Assembly: GCA_028280415.1 (NCBI GenBank)
Contig: JANQLV010000002.1
Location: 78,973 to 142,972 of the forward strand
Length of the DNA: 64,000 bases
Direction: 5' to 3'
Source of the DNA: Saprospiraceae bacterium
Lineage (GTDB): Bacteria > Bacteroidota > Bacteroidia > Chitinophagales > Saprospiraceae
Shown piece after piece: positions 17,841 to 27,523 of the stretch. Made by a program: the position numbers and the translations under genes. Numbering within the stretch: the first letter of the stretch is position 1; the number at the start of each line of letters is the position of its first letter. The notes under the pieces are model-generated. The model ran no database searches. It saw nothing but the letters and a program-made list of their open reading frames with translations, and had not been told where the DNA came from.

Positions 17841-20800
17841 CTACCTGCCCATCTTCACTAATTTATAATTCCCTAAATATACCCGATCATTACTCAAAGC
17901 CAAAATATACGTTCCAACAGGTAAATCATGAGGTATATTTAGTTTCAACTGAGATGCCCCAACGGCAACCTCATTATATTGTCTAAAAATTTCCTGCCCC
18001 TGTACATTAAAAACGCTAATGTTAATGGGCTGAGTATTTAGCAGATCAAATGCTATAAACAACTCATTTTCAAATGGATTAGGAAAAAGTTCAATATTCA
18101 TTACTCCTTGTTCCGGATTAGAAATGGAAGTAGAAATTTCTATGGTAAAACTTATTTCAGAAATACAACCATTAGAATCCCGAACATAGGCAGTATAGGT
18201 TCCTGCAGCAAGATTTGTAAAGATGCTGGAGGGCACATAATCGATACCGTCTAATGAATACATAAAAGGCCCGATACCGCCAAGAGTTGCGAGATCAACA
18301 CTACCATCTCCCATTCCACTGTCATTTTGAATATCCTCTACTTCCAAAATCAATTCGTTTGGTTCGGATACAACCACCACAGTTTCACTAGAGCAGGCAC
18401 TGGCATCCGTCACGATTACAGTATATTGGCCGGCTGATAAATTGAAAAACACCCCACCGCTATTTACTTCACCATTTAATTCAAATTGATACGTAGGGGT
18501 ACCACCATCTGCTCCAACAAAAATAACCCCATCATTTCCACCATAACATTGAACCGGTGTAATATCAAGTACTCCGGATAAAAGTGCATCCGGTTGATCA
18601 AGGCTAATGATTTCTGTACTTGTACAGCCATTGGCATCTGTAATCATCAAATCATAATTTCCTGCTGACAGGTTTTCAAAAATACCGTTAGAACTTATCT
18701 GGCCATCCAGGCTATACTCAAACGGCGCCGAACCACCAATTGCCTCTAATTCAACAAAGCCATTGGATTCCCCATAACAGTCTGGAGACTGCTGCGCAAT
18801 CAATTCCGCCTGGATTGCATCAGGTTCTATTATTTCAACGAGCATGGTTTGTGTACAAGCGTTTGCATCCGTTACCAATGCCTGATAATTTCCGGCTGCA
18901 ACATTCTCAAAACCTCCATTGGTATTTACCTCATTATTGAAACTGTAAACATAAGGTGCTACACCACCAAAAGCCTCGATCTGGATTATCCCATCATTCG
19001 CACCAAAGCAACTGAGAGCTGCAATTGTAAAAGCTTCTGTGAAAATTTGATTGGGCTGGCTGACAGAAAAATTAAGGCTGGTATTACAACCACTACCATC
19101 AGTGATCGATGCGATATAATCCCCCGCTGTCAATCCCGAAAATAATCCATCAGTATTGGTTTGAGTTCCAAGAGAATAAATGTAATCTCCATTTCCATTT
19201 AAAACATCAATGACTACCGTACCATCATCCGCTCCGAAACAAGTCGCAGGCGTATTGGACATTACGGCTGCTTCTAAATCGTCTGTTTGATTGATGGCGA
19301 AATCTATTGAGGCAGTACATCCATTAGCATCTTCTATCTCAACTGTGTAATTCCCAACATCTAAATTATCAAAAACACCGATTGAATTGGTTTCTGCTCC
19401 AAGCGTATAGTTTATACTTCCCGTACCGCCTTCAGCAAGAATTTCTACGGCTCCTGTAAGGTTGCCTCCACAACCAATAGATTGTATGTTGACCAACTCA
19501 GCTTCCAATGCCGAAGGTTGCTCTACTGTTACCTCAGAAAGCAGCTCGCAACCATTGGTATCCGCAATTAACACCGTGTAAATTCCTCCCTCAAGGTTCT
19601 GAAAAATTCCATCGTTATTGGTATCCAATCCAAGTGTATAAGTATAAGTTCCACTACCACCTTCTGCTATCAGTTGGACACTTCCATCATTCGTTCCATA
19701 ACAGGTCAAAGCCTGATTTTCAACAACTGTATTACTCAACACATCCGGTTGTTCGATAGAAACCGGAATTTCTGTACTGCAACCGTTACTATCTTCTACA
19801 AAGAGCATATAGTCTCCTGCCATTACATTTTCGAAAGTGCCGTTAGTATTTGTTTCCCCGTTTAAGGTATAGTCAAATTCATTACTTCCTCCACTGGCTT
19901 CAACCTGGATATCACCATTTTCCATTCCGAAACAGGAAACATCATTCAATTCCAAATAGTCAATCATAATATCCAAAGGTTCCTCAACAATATATTGTGA
20001 AACACTGGCACAAGCACTCGCATCTGTCACTACGATTTGATAAGTCCCTGCGGAAAGGTTTTCAAAATAACCATTCGTATTCAGATTACCGTCTAATTCA
20101 AATTCATATGGTCCATTTCCCTGTACACTCACCTGAAGACTTCCGTCGGATGCATTATAACAGCTTATTGTTTGAACCATATCTACGGCTACTTCGAGAT
20201 CTCCTCCCTCTGTAATTTCAAAAGCTTGACTACCGATACATCCATTGCTATCGCTAATCATGATCTCATAAAGACCGGCAGGAAGGTTTTCAAAATAACC
20301 ATTCGTATTGGTTTCCGAATTTAAAGTATATTCAAAACTACCGCTACCACCGGAAGCATTGATCTGAATATTTCCAAAGTTGCCGCTATTTGCACAATCA
20401 ATATTCTGAATAGCAATAATTTCGGAACTTATCTCCAATTCCGCTTCTACTGTTGCATTAATTAAATTGGTACAACCATTTTCATCGACTACAGAAATTT
20501 CATAGGTACCAACCGCAAGATTTTCAAACTGTCCATTGGTATTATTTTCATTATTTAAAGAATAAGTATAAATGCCGCTACCACCACTGGCTTGTACCGT
20601 TAAAATACCATTCTCTTCTCCCGTACAAGTAACGGCTTGCGAATTACTAAGCTCGAGATTTAATAGCACAGGTTCTGTAATTGTTATTGATTGAACAGCA
20701 TTGCAATTATTCTCATCTATAATTTCCAAATCGTAAACTCCCGGGTTTAAATTTTCGAATATCCCCATCGAACTCATTTGTCCATCGAGTATAAATTCAA

Positions 20801-23800
20801 TGGCTCCTGTTCCACCAGAAGCACTAGCGGTAAGCATCCCGTCACTGGCTCCATTGCAACTAATATCCTGAATTTCAATAGTAGAAAAAGTCAGTTCCTC
20901 GGGTTCTGCAATGCTTTGGGTCGTTGTATTGGAACATCCCTCAGCATCTTCTACCAAAATCGTATAATCTCCCGAACCAAGATTCTCAAACAGACCTGTC
21001 GTATTCGTCTCCGTGCCCAAAGTATAAGTAAAGGTACCCGATCCCCCTGATGCTGTCAGCTGGATACTACCTTCGCTTAATCCAAAACAATTATTATCTT
21101 CTACTTCAACCAGGGATAATTCAATATCAGCTGATTCAGCCACATCAACATTGGTGATAAATTCACAGGCATTCGCATCGATAATCGAAACCGGATAATT
21201 TCCGGCTAAAAGGTTTTCGAATATTCCGGAAGTATTAACCTGGCCATTTACCTCATAGCTAAAACTACCCGTTCCTCCACTAGCTTCAATCGCAAATCCT
21301 CCATTGGCTTCACCATCACATCCGGCAGCAGTAGTACTTTGCACCTCTGCTTCAATAGCTGCAGGAGAGCCAATCTCTGTATTCACCTGAGTCGAGCAAG
21401 CATTATCATCCGTAATTGTAAACTCATAAGAACCCGGAGAGAGATTTTCAAAAAGACCGGTAGTATTCGAATTATTTCCATCATTAAAAATATAACTTCC
21501 CGAGCCTCCCGTAGCGATTAACTGTATTAATCCGTCAGTACTGTTAAAGCAGGAGACATCCTCTGTTATTCCCGGTGTCACCTGTAAAAGCTCCGGTTCA
21601 AAAATTTCAAAATCATAAGTACCGGAGCAAGCTGCACCATCTGTTACGATAGCAGTGTAAACGCCCGGAGCAAGGTTTTCAAACAGACCTGTGGTATTCA
21701 TTAGTCCATTGAGCATAAATCCAAAATCGCCATTCCCTCCGGATACAACTAATTGCACCATACCATCCTGGCTTCCAAAACAGGAAACAGGTTCTAATGC
21801 TTCATCTGCAATTTCCAATTCATCCGAAGAAGCGACTTCTGCTGAAATAGTATTGGTACAATTGTTTTCATCATTTGCTGTAATGGTATAATTCCCCTCT
21901 ACCAAATCTTCAAAAAGTCCTGTATTATTTGTCACTCCATTCAAAGTAAATTCAACCATTCCACTACCTCCATTAGCTATAGCCTGGATCGCTCCTGAAG
22001 CATTTCCTGCACAGCTTACATCTATTACATAATCCAGCGATACTTCCAGCACCTCCGGTTCGGGAATTTCCACGTCCAGCATCTGGATACATCCATTCGC
22101 ATCAGTAGCCAGTACCGTATAAGTTCCACCGTTAAGATTGGCAAAACTTCCACTGGCATTAATTTCTCCGTCCAGGTTATATTCAAATACACCTGTTCCT
22201 CCACTGGCTTCAACGCTTAAACTTCCATTAGCCTCTCCACTGCATTCTACAGGTTCACTGGAAACTAATTCCAGTTCAATTTCTTCCGGGGCTTCAATAT
22301 TTACCGTAATATCCTGTATACAGCCGTTTTCATCCATTACTATTCCTATATATCCTCCGGTAGATAAATTATCGAACAGTCCCGTAGTATTGGTTTCATT
22401 ATTTAGTGTAAACTCGTAAACACCGGAGCCTCCGTTGGCAACCAGCATTACACTGGCATTGGTATCACCAAAACAATCAGGGTTATCGATATTATCAATA
22501 GCAAGGGCAATTTCCTCCGGTTCAAATAATTCTATTTCCAAAATCCCTTCACAACCCGCTTCATCCAGTACGCCGATATTATAAATACCGGAACCAAGAT
22601 TATCAAATGTATTTTCCGTATCGTAAGTGCCGCCATTTATATTATACTGATAAACACCAGAACCACCACTTCCCATCACTTCAATCATTCCATCATCAAT
22701 TCCAAAACAGGAAATATCTTCGATAGCCGTAGTCTCTAATTCAATTGCTGCATTTTCTAAAATCTCGACGGTCAGCTCAGAATTACAATCATTGGCATCC
22801 GTAATCGTAACAATATGTGTACCCGCCGGAAGGTTGGAAAAAGCAACTGTATCACCATTTGCAGTTTGGGTGTCATAGGTAAACACATAAGATCCCGCTC
22901 CGCCATTCGCACTAAGAATCATCGAGCCTTCCGCAGCCCCGGCACATCCCGCATCTTCCTGTACAATAATCTCCCCGATTAATTCCTCCGGAGCATCAAT
23001 CGTCACCTCCAGACCTTCAAAACAAGCATTGGCATCCAATACAGAAATTGTATAAGTTCCTTCATCAAGATTATCAAAAACAGGACTTAGTTGATAATTA
23101 ATCCCGTCAATTGAATATTCATAAGTAGCCGTACCTCCGCTTGCTTCCAGAATAATGGAAGCATCGGTTTCACCAAAACAGGAAATACCTTCCTGATCAG
23201 TGATATCCAATTCCAGTACTTCAGGTTCTGTAATACTTACCTGCGTCTCCGAAATACACCCATTTTGATCAATCGTAGTTACCTGATAATCTCCGGCGGC
23301 AAGATCAAAGAAAACCGGAGTAGGTTGAAAATTTATCTGGTCTATCGAATAGGTATAAAAAGGGTTTCCTCCAACAGTGACCATTGAAACAATTCCATCT
23401 TCTGTACCATTACAACTTGCATTGAATATCTCATCCGGAAAGCTGATCAATTCAGCCGGCTCGATAATGAATAAATCGATAAAAATACTACAGCCATTAT
23501 CATCCTGGATTTCCACAGTATGAGGTCCACCTGCAAGGTTTCCAAAAACGTTCACAGGAGAAAGCGGACCATTATCAATCCCGTATTGATAAATATTTCC
23601 CGGGGCAGGCGTCCCACCGGTAGCACTAATGACCGCTACCCCATCCTGCTCTCCAAAACAACTTACCTCAGTTTGTGTATCAACATTAGCGACTATCAGA
23701 GTTGGTTCATTAATCACTACATCAATATCTACTGTTGAACCTCCGCTATCCTGAGCAGTGATAATATGTGGTCCGGGGCCAACATTAATGAAAACATTAC

Positions 23801-24902
23801 TGGTTTGAAAGGGCTCTCCATCAATAGAATAAGTATAGCCCCCTGAACCACCACTTGCATTAACGGTGATTGTACCATTGTTTTCACCAAAGCAAAGTAT
23901 ATCCGTAGCATTCACCAGCTCAATCACTAATGGCACACTTCCCGCATTACAATAAGTATTGGCAGCATCTAATAAGCTTGCTCTCGAAGTATTCAGAATC
24001 AAACGCATATATTCTCCCTGCTCTACAGAGAATGCATTCATACAATCATCATTAACATAATCCATATAGTTCATAAACATATCACCACTATTCGAACAGC
24101 TCGGACTGGGATGATTGGGACATCCAAAATTTTGGTCATCCTGTAAAGGGGTGTCATCAAATCCATCGTCCAGTCCACATCCACCATTTCTCCAGACATG
24201 CCTTAGTCCCAGGTAATGTCCAACCTCATGAGTGGCAGTCCTTCCCAGATCATAATTATTGGTAGTACCATATCCTGGCCCTCCAAAAGTACCACTGGCA
24301 ACAACAATTCCATCAAGTGTAGCATTGGGAAGTCCCCCGGTTGTCGGCAGATAAGCCCAACCTAATATTCCACCTAAACCAGGGCCCACCCAAACATTAA
24401 GGTAATTATTACGATCCCAACCAGTTGCCGATTTAATGGCAAACTCATTGGTATTTAGATTCTGTGTTGTCCCATATCTGGTCACTCCATCTGTATCATT
24501 ACCATCCGGATCAACGCTAGCCAGACAAAATTCGATCTCTGAATCTCCGGCGGCAAACTCGGGCGGTGTATTCGAAGCATCACCATTGAGTCTTCGGAAA
24601 TCTTCATTAAGCACATCAATTTGCGATTGAATATGATCCATCGGAAAATTAACCCCAGTACCAACTGCCTGCCCGGGAGGGTGAACAATGATTACATGCA
24701 CGGGAATAGTAATGATATCATCCATCATCATAGGCAGCATTCCCGAATTGAAATTAAGTGGTTGCTGAAGACTGTGATAATAATGAGGATCGGTCTTTTT
24801 AAATATCTCCGTACGTTCATCTGAATGGCATCTTTGCTGGCTAAATAGATTTAGCGAATGAGCCAATAAGATCAGAGTGAAGTACAGGCTTGCCTTATTC
24901 AT
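17841..24902 (-). CDS. Giant secreted M43 metalloprotease with 25 SprB repeats and T9SS tail
   Basis: A 2353-residue protein from the ATG at 24902; the frame extends 23 codons upstream but lacks a signal there. A signal peptide (ASLYFTLILLAHSLNLFSQQ) is followed by a pappalysin-like (M43B) zinc protease at about 60-320 with HEVGHYLGLRH (225-235) and the Met-turn MNYMDY near Met280. Residues 326-2260 are 25 tandem SprB repeats of about 77 residues, listed separately. The last 93 residues are a T9SS sorting domain (FPNPFENELFIAF...PVGTYILALS). SprB of Flavobacterium is a mobile surface adhesin moved by the gliding machinery. Here the repeats probably form the stalk that holds a protease at the cell surface or releases it. 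RibA-like, OmpA and unknown genes follow in the same direction. Confidence 0.92.
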   Translation of the reverse strand: MNKASLYFTLILLAHSLNLFSQQRCHSDERTEIFKKTDPHYYHSLQQPLNFNSGMLPMMMDDIITIPVHVIIVHPPGQAVGTGVNFPMDHIQSQIDVLNEDFRRLNGDASNTPPEFAAGDSEIEFCLASVDPDGNDTDGVTRYGTTQNLNTNEFAIKSATGWDRNNYLNVWVGPGLGGILGWAYLPTTGGLPNATLDGIVVASGTFGGPGYGTTNNYDLGRTATHEVGHYLGLRHVWRNGGCGLDDGFDDTPLQDDQNFGCPNHPSPSCSNSGDMFMNYMDYVNDDCMNAFSVEQGEYMRLILNTSRASLLDAANTYCNAGSVPLVIELVNATDILCFGENNGTITVNASGGSGGYTYSIDGEPFQTSNVFINVGPGPHIITAQDSGGSTVDIDVVINEPTLIVANVDTQTEVSCFGEQDGVAVISATGGTPAPGNIYQYGIDNGPLSPVNVFGNLAGGPHTVEIQDDNGCSIFIDLFIIEPAELISFPDEIFNASCNGTEDGIVSMVTVGGNPFYTYSIDQINFQPTPVFFDLAAGDYQVTTIDQNGCISETQVSITEPEVLELDITDQEGISCFGETDASIILEASGGTATYEYSIDGINYQLSPVFDNLDEGTYTISVLDANACFEGLEVTIDAPEELIGEIIVQEDAGCAGAAEGSMILSANGGAGSYVFTYDTQTANGDTVAFSNLPAGTHIVTITDANDCNSELTVEILENAAIELETTAIEDISCFGIDDGMIEVMGSGGSGVYQYNINGGTYDTENTFDNLGSGIYNIGVLDEAGCEGILEIELFEPEEIALAIDNIDNPDCFGDTNASVMLVANGGSGVYEFTLNNETNTTGLFDNLSTGGYIGIVMDENGCIQDITVNIEAPEEIELELVSSEPVECSGEANGSLSVEASGGTGVFEYNLDGEINASGSFANLNGGTYTVLATDANGCIQMLDVEIPEPEVLEVSLDYVIDVSCAGNASGAIQAIANGGSGMVEFTLNGVTNNTGLFEDLVEGNYTITANDENNCTNTISAEVASSDELEIADEALEPVSCFGSQDGMVQLVVSGGNGDFGFMLNGLMNTTGLFENLAPGVYTAIVTDGAACSGTYDFEIFEPELLQVTPGITEDVSCFNSTDGLIQLIATGGSGSYIFNDGNNSNTTGLFENLSPGSYEFTITDDNACSTQVNTEIGSPAAIEAEVQSTTAAGCDGEANGGFAIEASGGTGSFSYEVNGQVNTSGIFENLLAGNYPVSIIDANACEFITNVDVAESADIELSLVEVEDNNCFGLSEGSIQLTASGGSGTFTYTLGTETNTTGLFENLGSGDYTILVEDAEGCSNTTTQSIAEPEELTFSTIEIQDISCNGASDGMLTASASGGTGAIEFILDGQMSSMGIFENLNPGVYDLEIIDENNCNAVQSITITEPVLLNLELSNSQAVTCTGEENGILTVQASGGSGIYTYSLNNENNTNGQFENLAVGTYEISVVDENGCTNLINATVEAELEISSEIIAIQNIDCANSGNFGNIQINASGGSGSFEYTLNSETNTNGYFENLPAGLYEIMISDSNGCIGSQAFEITEGGDLEVAVDMVQTISCYNASDGSLQVSVQGNGPYEFELDGNLNTNGYFENLSAGTYQIVVTDASACASVSQYIVEEPLDIMIDYLELNDVSCFGMENGDIQVEASGGSNEFDYTLNGETNTNGTFENVMAGDYMLFVEDSNGCSTEIPVSIEQPDVLSNTVVENQALTCYGTNDGSVQLIAEGGSGTYTYTLGLDTNNDGIFQNLEGGIYTVLIADTNGCELLSEVTVEQPSALEAELVNIQSIGCGGNLTGAVEILAEGGTGSINYTLGAETNSIGVFDNLDVGNYTVEIEDANGCTASIDFAINQTDDLEAAVMSNTPATCFGADDGTVVIDVLNGNGDYIYSLGTQTNTDGLFSGLTAGDYIASITDGSGCNTSLNFSVSQPNQIFTEAFTIAALSCFGANDGIIQIEAFGGVAPYVYSFNNEVNTNGGFENVAAGNYQALVTDANACTQTMLVEIIEPDAIQAELIAQQSPDCYGESNGFVELEAIGGSAPFEYSLDGQISSNGIFENLSAGNYDLMITDANGCTSTEIISLDQPDALLSGVLDITPVQCYGGNDGVIFVGADGGTPTYQFELNGEVNSGGVFFNLSAGQYTVIVTDASACSSETVVVVSEPNELILEVEDIQNDSGMGDGSVDLATLGGIGPFMYSLDGIDYVPSSIFTNLAAGTYTAYVRDSNGCISEISFTIEISTSISNPEQGVMNIELFPNPFENELFIAFDLLNTQPINISVFNVQGQEIFRQYNEVAVGASQLKLNIPHDLPVGTYILALSNDRVYLGNYKLVKMGR
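18123..23927 (-). repeat. Tandem array of 25 SprB repeats
   Basis: Counted by hand from the translation, 25 units average 77 residues. The unit is SCFG.xDG.I.V.ASGGSG.Y.Y...G..NT.G.FENL.AG.Y...V.D.NGC with an acidic EPE linker. Every unit from 2 to 24 has two cysteines. Unit 1 lacks the second (DSGGS in place of DxNGC) and unit 25 lacks the first (NDSGMGDG). Middle units (about 7-24) share the NTxGxFENL signature, while units 1-6 and 25 have longer forms such as YQLSPVFDNL, suggesting expansion of the central block. Confidence 0.93.
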
Positions 24903-25144
24903 AATCAGTTGTGGTTGTCGTAAATAATAAAGAATGTGAAGTTGTTTAAGTAAACAACCATTAATATGCAATGGAATCGTACGTAATCAGTGAGGTCTTA
25001 TGGCGAATTGCTAGCTTTAGGAAAGCTAAATATAGGAAATTAAAAATAAACGAAAAAACTATGACCGCTCAAATTCCGGCCTTTTGTCAATCCTTTTACC
25101 TTGTCCTAATCCTTTCTTTTTGTACAGTTTTAGTGGTATTTTGA

Positions 25145-25984
25145 TTATTTCTTCAAATTTTTTAAATACTGTAAACAAATTTCATTGAAACGTTCTGCCT
25201 TTTCCAGGTTTACAATATGGCCACATTTTTCAACGATCTTCATATGTACGTTTTTGTGAAGATTGACATACTTTTTAGCTTGTTTTAAAAAGAAGTGATC
25301 CTGTTCTCCCATAATAAGCAAAGTCGGAATTTCAGAAACGGCTTCATAAATTTGCTTTAGTGTATCATTGAGGCATTTGCCGTACATCCCTGTCCATCTT
25401 CTGAATTCTGAATCTGTAAGGTGTTTGGATTCCCGAATAAATATTTCTCTCGATTTTTTGTGATTCTTTTTGGGAAGTACCAACCAGGCAACAAATTTAT
25501 ATAACCTCTCAAAACCAAAAACTTCAGCCAGTTTCAAACTGAGCGAAGCAATCACTTTCATCTTGGTATCCAGGCGAACAATAGCTCCGGCTAAAACTAC
25601 GGAAACAACATTGACGGGCCTCAGAATTCGCATTTTCATCGCAATGATTGCCCCGAGGGAAACGCCCAGTAAATGTACATTTCGGATTTTCAGATGATCA
25701 ACTACTTCCCAGACTTTATTACTAATGATATCAAAATCATAATTCCTCTGGCTTATGGTTTGTCGATGCTTTGATTGACCATGCCCGGGTAAATCAACGA
25801 TAAGCAGATTATACGCCGCACTTAAAGCATCTTTTTGTTTCTTCCAGGTTCGGGTACTGCCTCCTGCTCCGTGAATCAATAAAAGCCAGTCAGCATCAGG
25901 ATTGTGATGCTCCAGCTTTTCATAATGCAAAAGATTATTTAGAGAAATTCCCGAAATTATTGGGTTCCTTGTCATCATAGTCAA
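25145..25984 (-). CDS. Alpha/beta-hydrolase fold protein
   Basis: A 279-residue cytoplasmic hydrolase. The oxyanion motif LLIHGAGGSTRTW, the strand LLIVDLPGHGQS, and the nucleophile elbow GVSLGA (Ser in G-x-S-x-G) are clear. The acid is the Asp in LIMGEQDHFFLK and the base the His in EKCGHIVNLEKAERFN. The order and 270-280 residue length fit single-domain esterases, lipases or epoxide-hydrolase-like enzymes; the substrate is unknown. Several closely spaced Met codons (MTMMT) leave the exact start open by up to three residues. The gene is divergent from the kinase gene at 26134. Confidence 0.85.
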   Translation of the reverse strand: MTMMTRNPIISGISLNNLLHYEKLEHHNPDADWLLLIHGAGGSTRTWKKQKDALSAAYNLLIVDLPGHGQSKHRQTISQRNYDFDIISNKVWEVVDHLKIRNVHLLGVSLGAIIAMKMRILRPVNVVSVVLAGAIVRLDTKMKVIASLSLKLAEVFGFERLYKFVAWLVLPKKNHKKSREIFIRESKHLTDSEFRRWTGMYGKCLNDTLKQIYEAVSEIPTLLIMGEQDHFFLKQAKKYVNLHKNVHMKIVEKCGHIVNLEKAERFNEICLQYLKNLKK

Positions 25985-26133
25985 TAGAACAAGAAAAAAA
26001 TGATGTTGTTGTGTTTAAAACAGTTAACTTACCTATAGTAGATCAAGATAATGAAAATATTGCTTAGAATAGCAATTGATGAAAACAAACCGGTCCGGGA
26101 ATCTGTTTCAATTACTCGGAAAACATTAGAAAA

Positions 26134-27519
26134 ATGAACATCACTATAGAACAGTTAAGGTTGTTTAAACCGCTTGAAAATATTCCGACTCCGGAACTGG
26201 AATGGTTAAAAGAACGTCTGAGCACCAAGACTTTTCCAAGCGGTTCTTCTTTTTTCAGAAAAGGAGAACCGGTTAATCATACTTTTTTTATACTGGAAGG
26301 AGAGTTTGAATTCTTTTTAGATGATGGAAAAAATAAAAAAGCTTTTGGTTTGCTGCTCCCCGGGGATATCACGGGCCTGCTTCCTTTCTCCAGACTAAAA
26401 GAAGCCACGGCTTCCTGCACTACCATCAAAGACGGAATCGTAGCTTATTTGTCCAGAGCTGATTTACAAGATATGATCAGGGAATGTTACAAACTAACCG
26501 AGGTCCTGGTACATGAGATGAATAATCGCATTCGGAACAGCACTCAACAGGAAGTACAAAATGAAAAGCTCATTGCTTTGGGAAAACTATCCGCTGGTTT
26601 GGCGCACGAACTCAATAATCCAGCCGCTGCCATGGTACGCAGTGCTTCTCTGCTCCAACAGTATATAAAGTCTACTCCGGAGAAGTTTAAGGCAATAATG
26701 AACATACAACTCAATGATCAAAATGTAGATGAAATAAACGGGCTGATGTATAAAAAAATAGAGCATAAAAGTACTTTATCTCTAATGGAAAAATCATCTA
26801 TTGAAGATGAGCTGTTTGATTGGTTCGATGATCACGGAGAGTCAGATGCAGATGAGTTGGTTCCTTTTCTTGCAGATTATAATTTTTCTCCCGAAGACCT
26901 GGATTTAATAAAATCCAAACTCAGAAAAGAAGATATCAATCCGGTCCTTAACTGGATTATACAAAACATTACTATTGAAAAAACGGTATCCGAAATAAAA
27001 GAAGCATCCGAAAGAATAGAAAGTCTGGTAAGCTCTGTCAAATCTTATTCCTACATGGACAGAAATAAAGATACACAAGCTTTTGACCTTCAGGATGGTA
27101 TCAGGAATACACTGGCAATTTTACAACATAAAATAAAAAAACAAGGCGTTAAAATCGAAACCAATTTACTCGAAACGCCCATTATTGTAAATGGTTTACC
27201 GGGAGAATTGAATCAGGTTTGGACCAATCTGTTGGATAATGCTTTCGATGCTGTTCCGGAAAGCAAAGGTGTGGTTCGTATTCAAACTTCAAAAACTGAA
27301 AACTTCATAAAGGTTGTAATAGAAGATAATGGTCACGGTATCCCGGATGAAATAAAAACTCATATTTTTGAGCCCTTTTATACTACTAAAGAAATAGGAA
27401 AAGGTACCGGACTAGGATTGGATATTGTACAAAAAATTATTAAAAATCACCGTGGATGGATTACTGTTCGTTCTGTTCCCGGAAAAACTCAATTCGAAAT
27501 TCACCTTCCTTCAACCTAA
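26134..27519 (+). CDS. Cyclic-nucleotide-binding domain histidine kinase
   Basis: A 461-residue cytoplasmic sensor kinase without membrane segments. Residues about 10-125 form a cNMP-binding (Crp-like) domain (FFRKGEPVNHTFFILEGEFEF, GLLLPGDITGLLPF). The dimerisation/phosphoacceptor helix has His158 in LIALGKLSAGLAHELNNPAA. A long insert (about 175-310) includes an acidic segment. The HATPase domain has NLLDNAFDAVP (N box), DNGHGIPDE (G1), and GTGLGLDIV (G2). It ends four bases before the ATG of the receiver/oxidoreductase gene, so the two form a translationally close two-component pair. The insertion between the HisKA and HATPase parts is unusually long. Confidence 0.93.
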   Translation: MNITIEQLRLFKPLENIPTPELEWLKERLSTKTFPSGSSFFRKGEPVNHTFFILEGEFEFFLDDGKNKKAFGLLLPGDITGLLPFSRLKEATASCTTIKDGIVAYLSRADLQDMIRECYKLTEVLVHEMNNRIRNSTQQEVQNEKLIALGKLSAGLAHELNNPAAAMVRSASLLQQYIKSTPEKFKAIMNIQLNDQNVDEINGLMYKKIEHKSTLSLMEKSSIEDELFDWFDDHGESDADELVPFLADYNFSPEDLDLIKSKLRKEDINPVLNWIIQNITIEKTVSEIKEASERIESLVSSVKSYSYMDRNKDTQAFDLQDGIRNTLAILQHKIKKQGVKIETNLLETPIIVNGLPGELNQVWTNLLDNAFDAVPESKGVVRIQTSKTENFIKVVIEDNGHGIPDEIKTHIFEPFYTTKEIGKGTGLGLDIVQKIIKNHRGWITVRSVPGKTQFEIHLPST

Positions 27520-27523
27520 ACTA

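Noticed and set aside
18123..23927. Tandem repeats considered as a possible CRISPR or satellite array
   Set aside because: The periodicity is about 231 bp at protein level with diverged DNA, and it lies inside one long reading frame; it is a SprB protein repeat.
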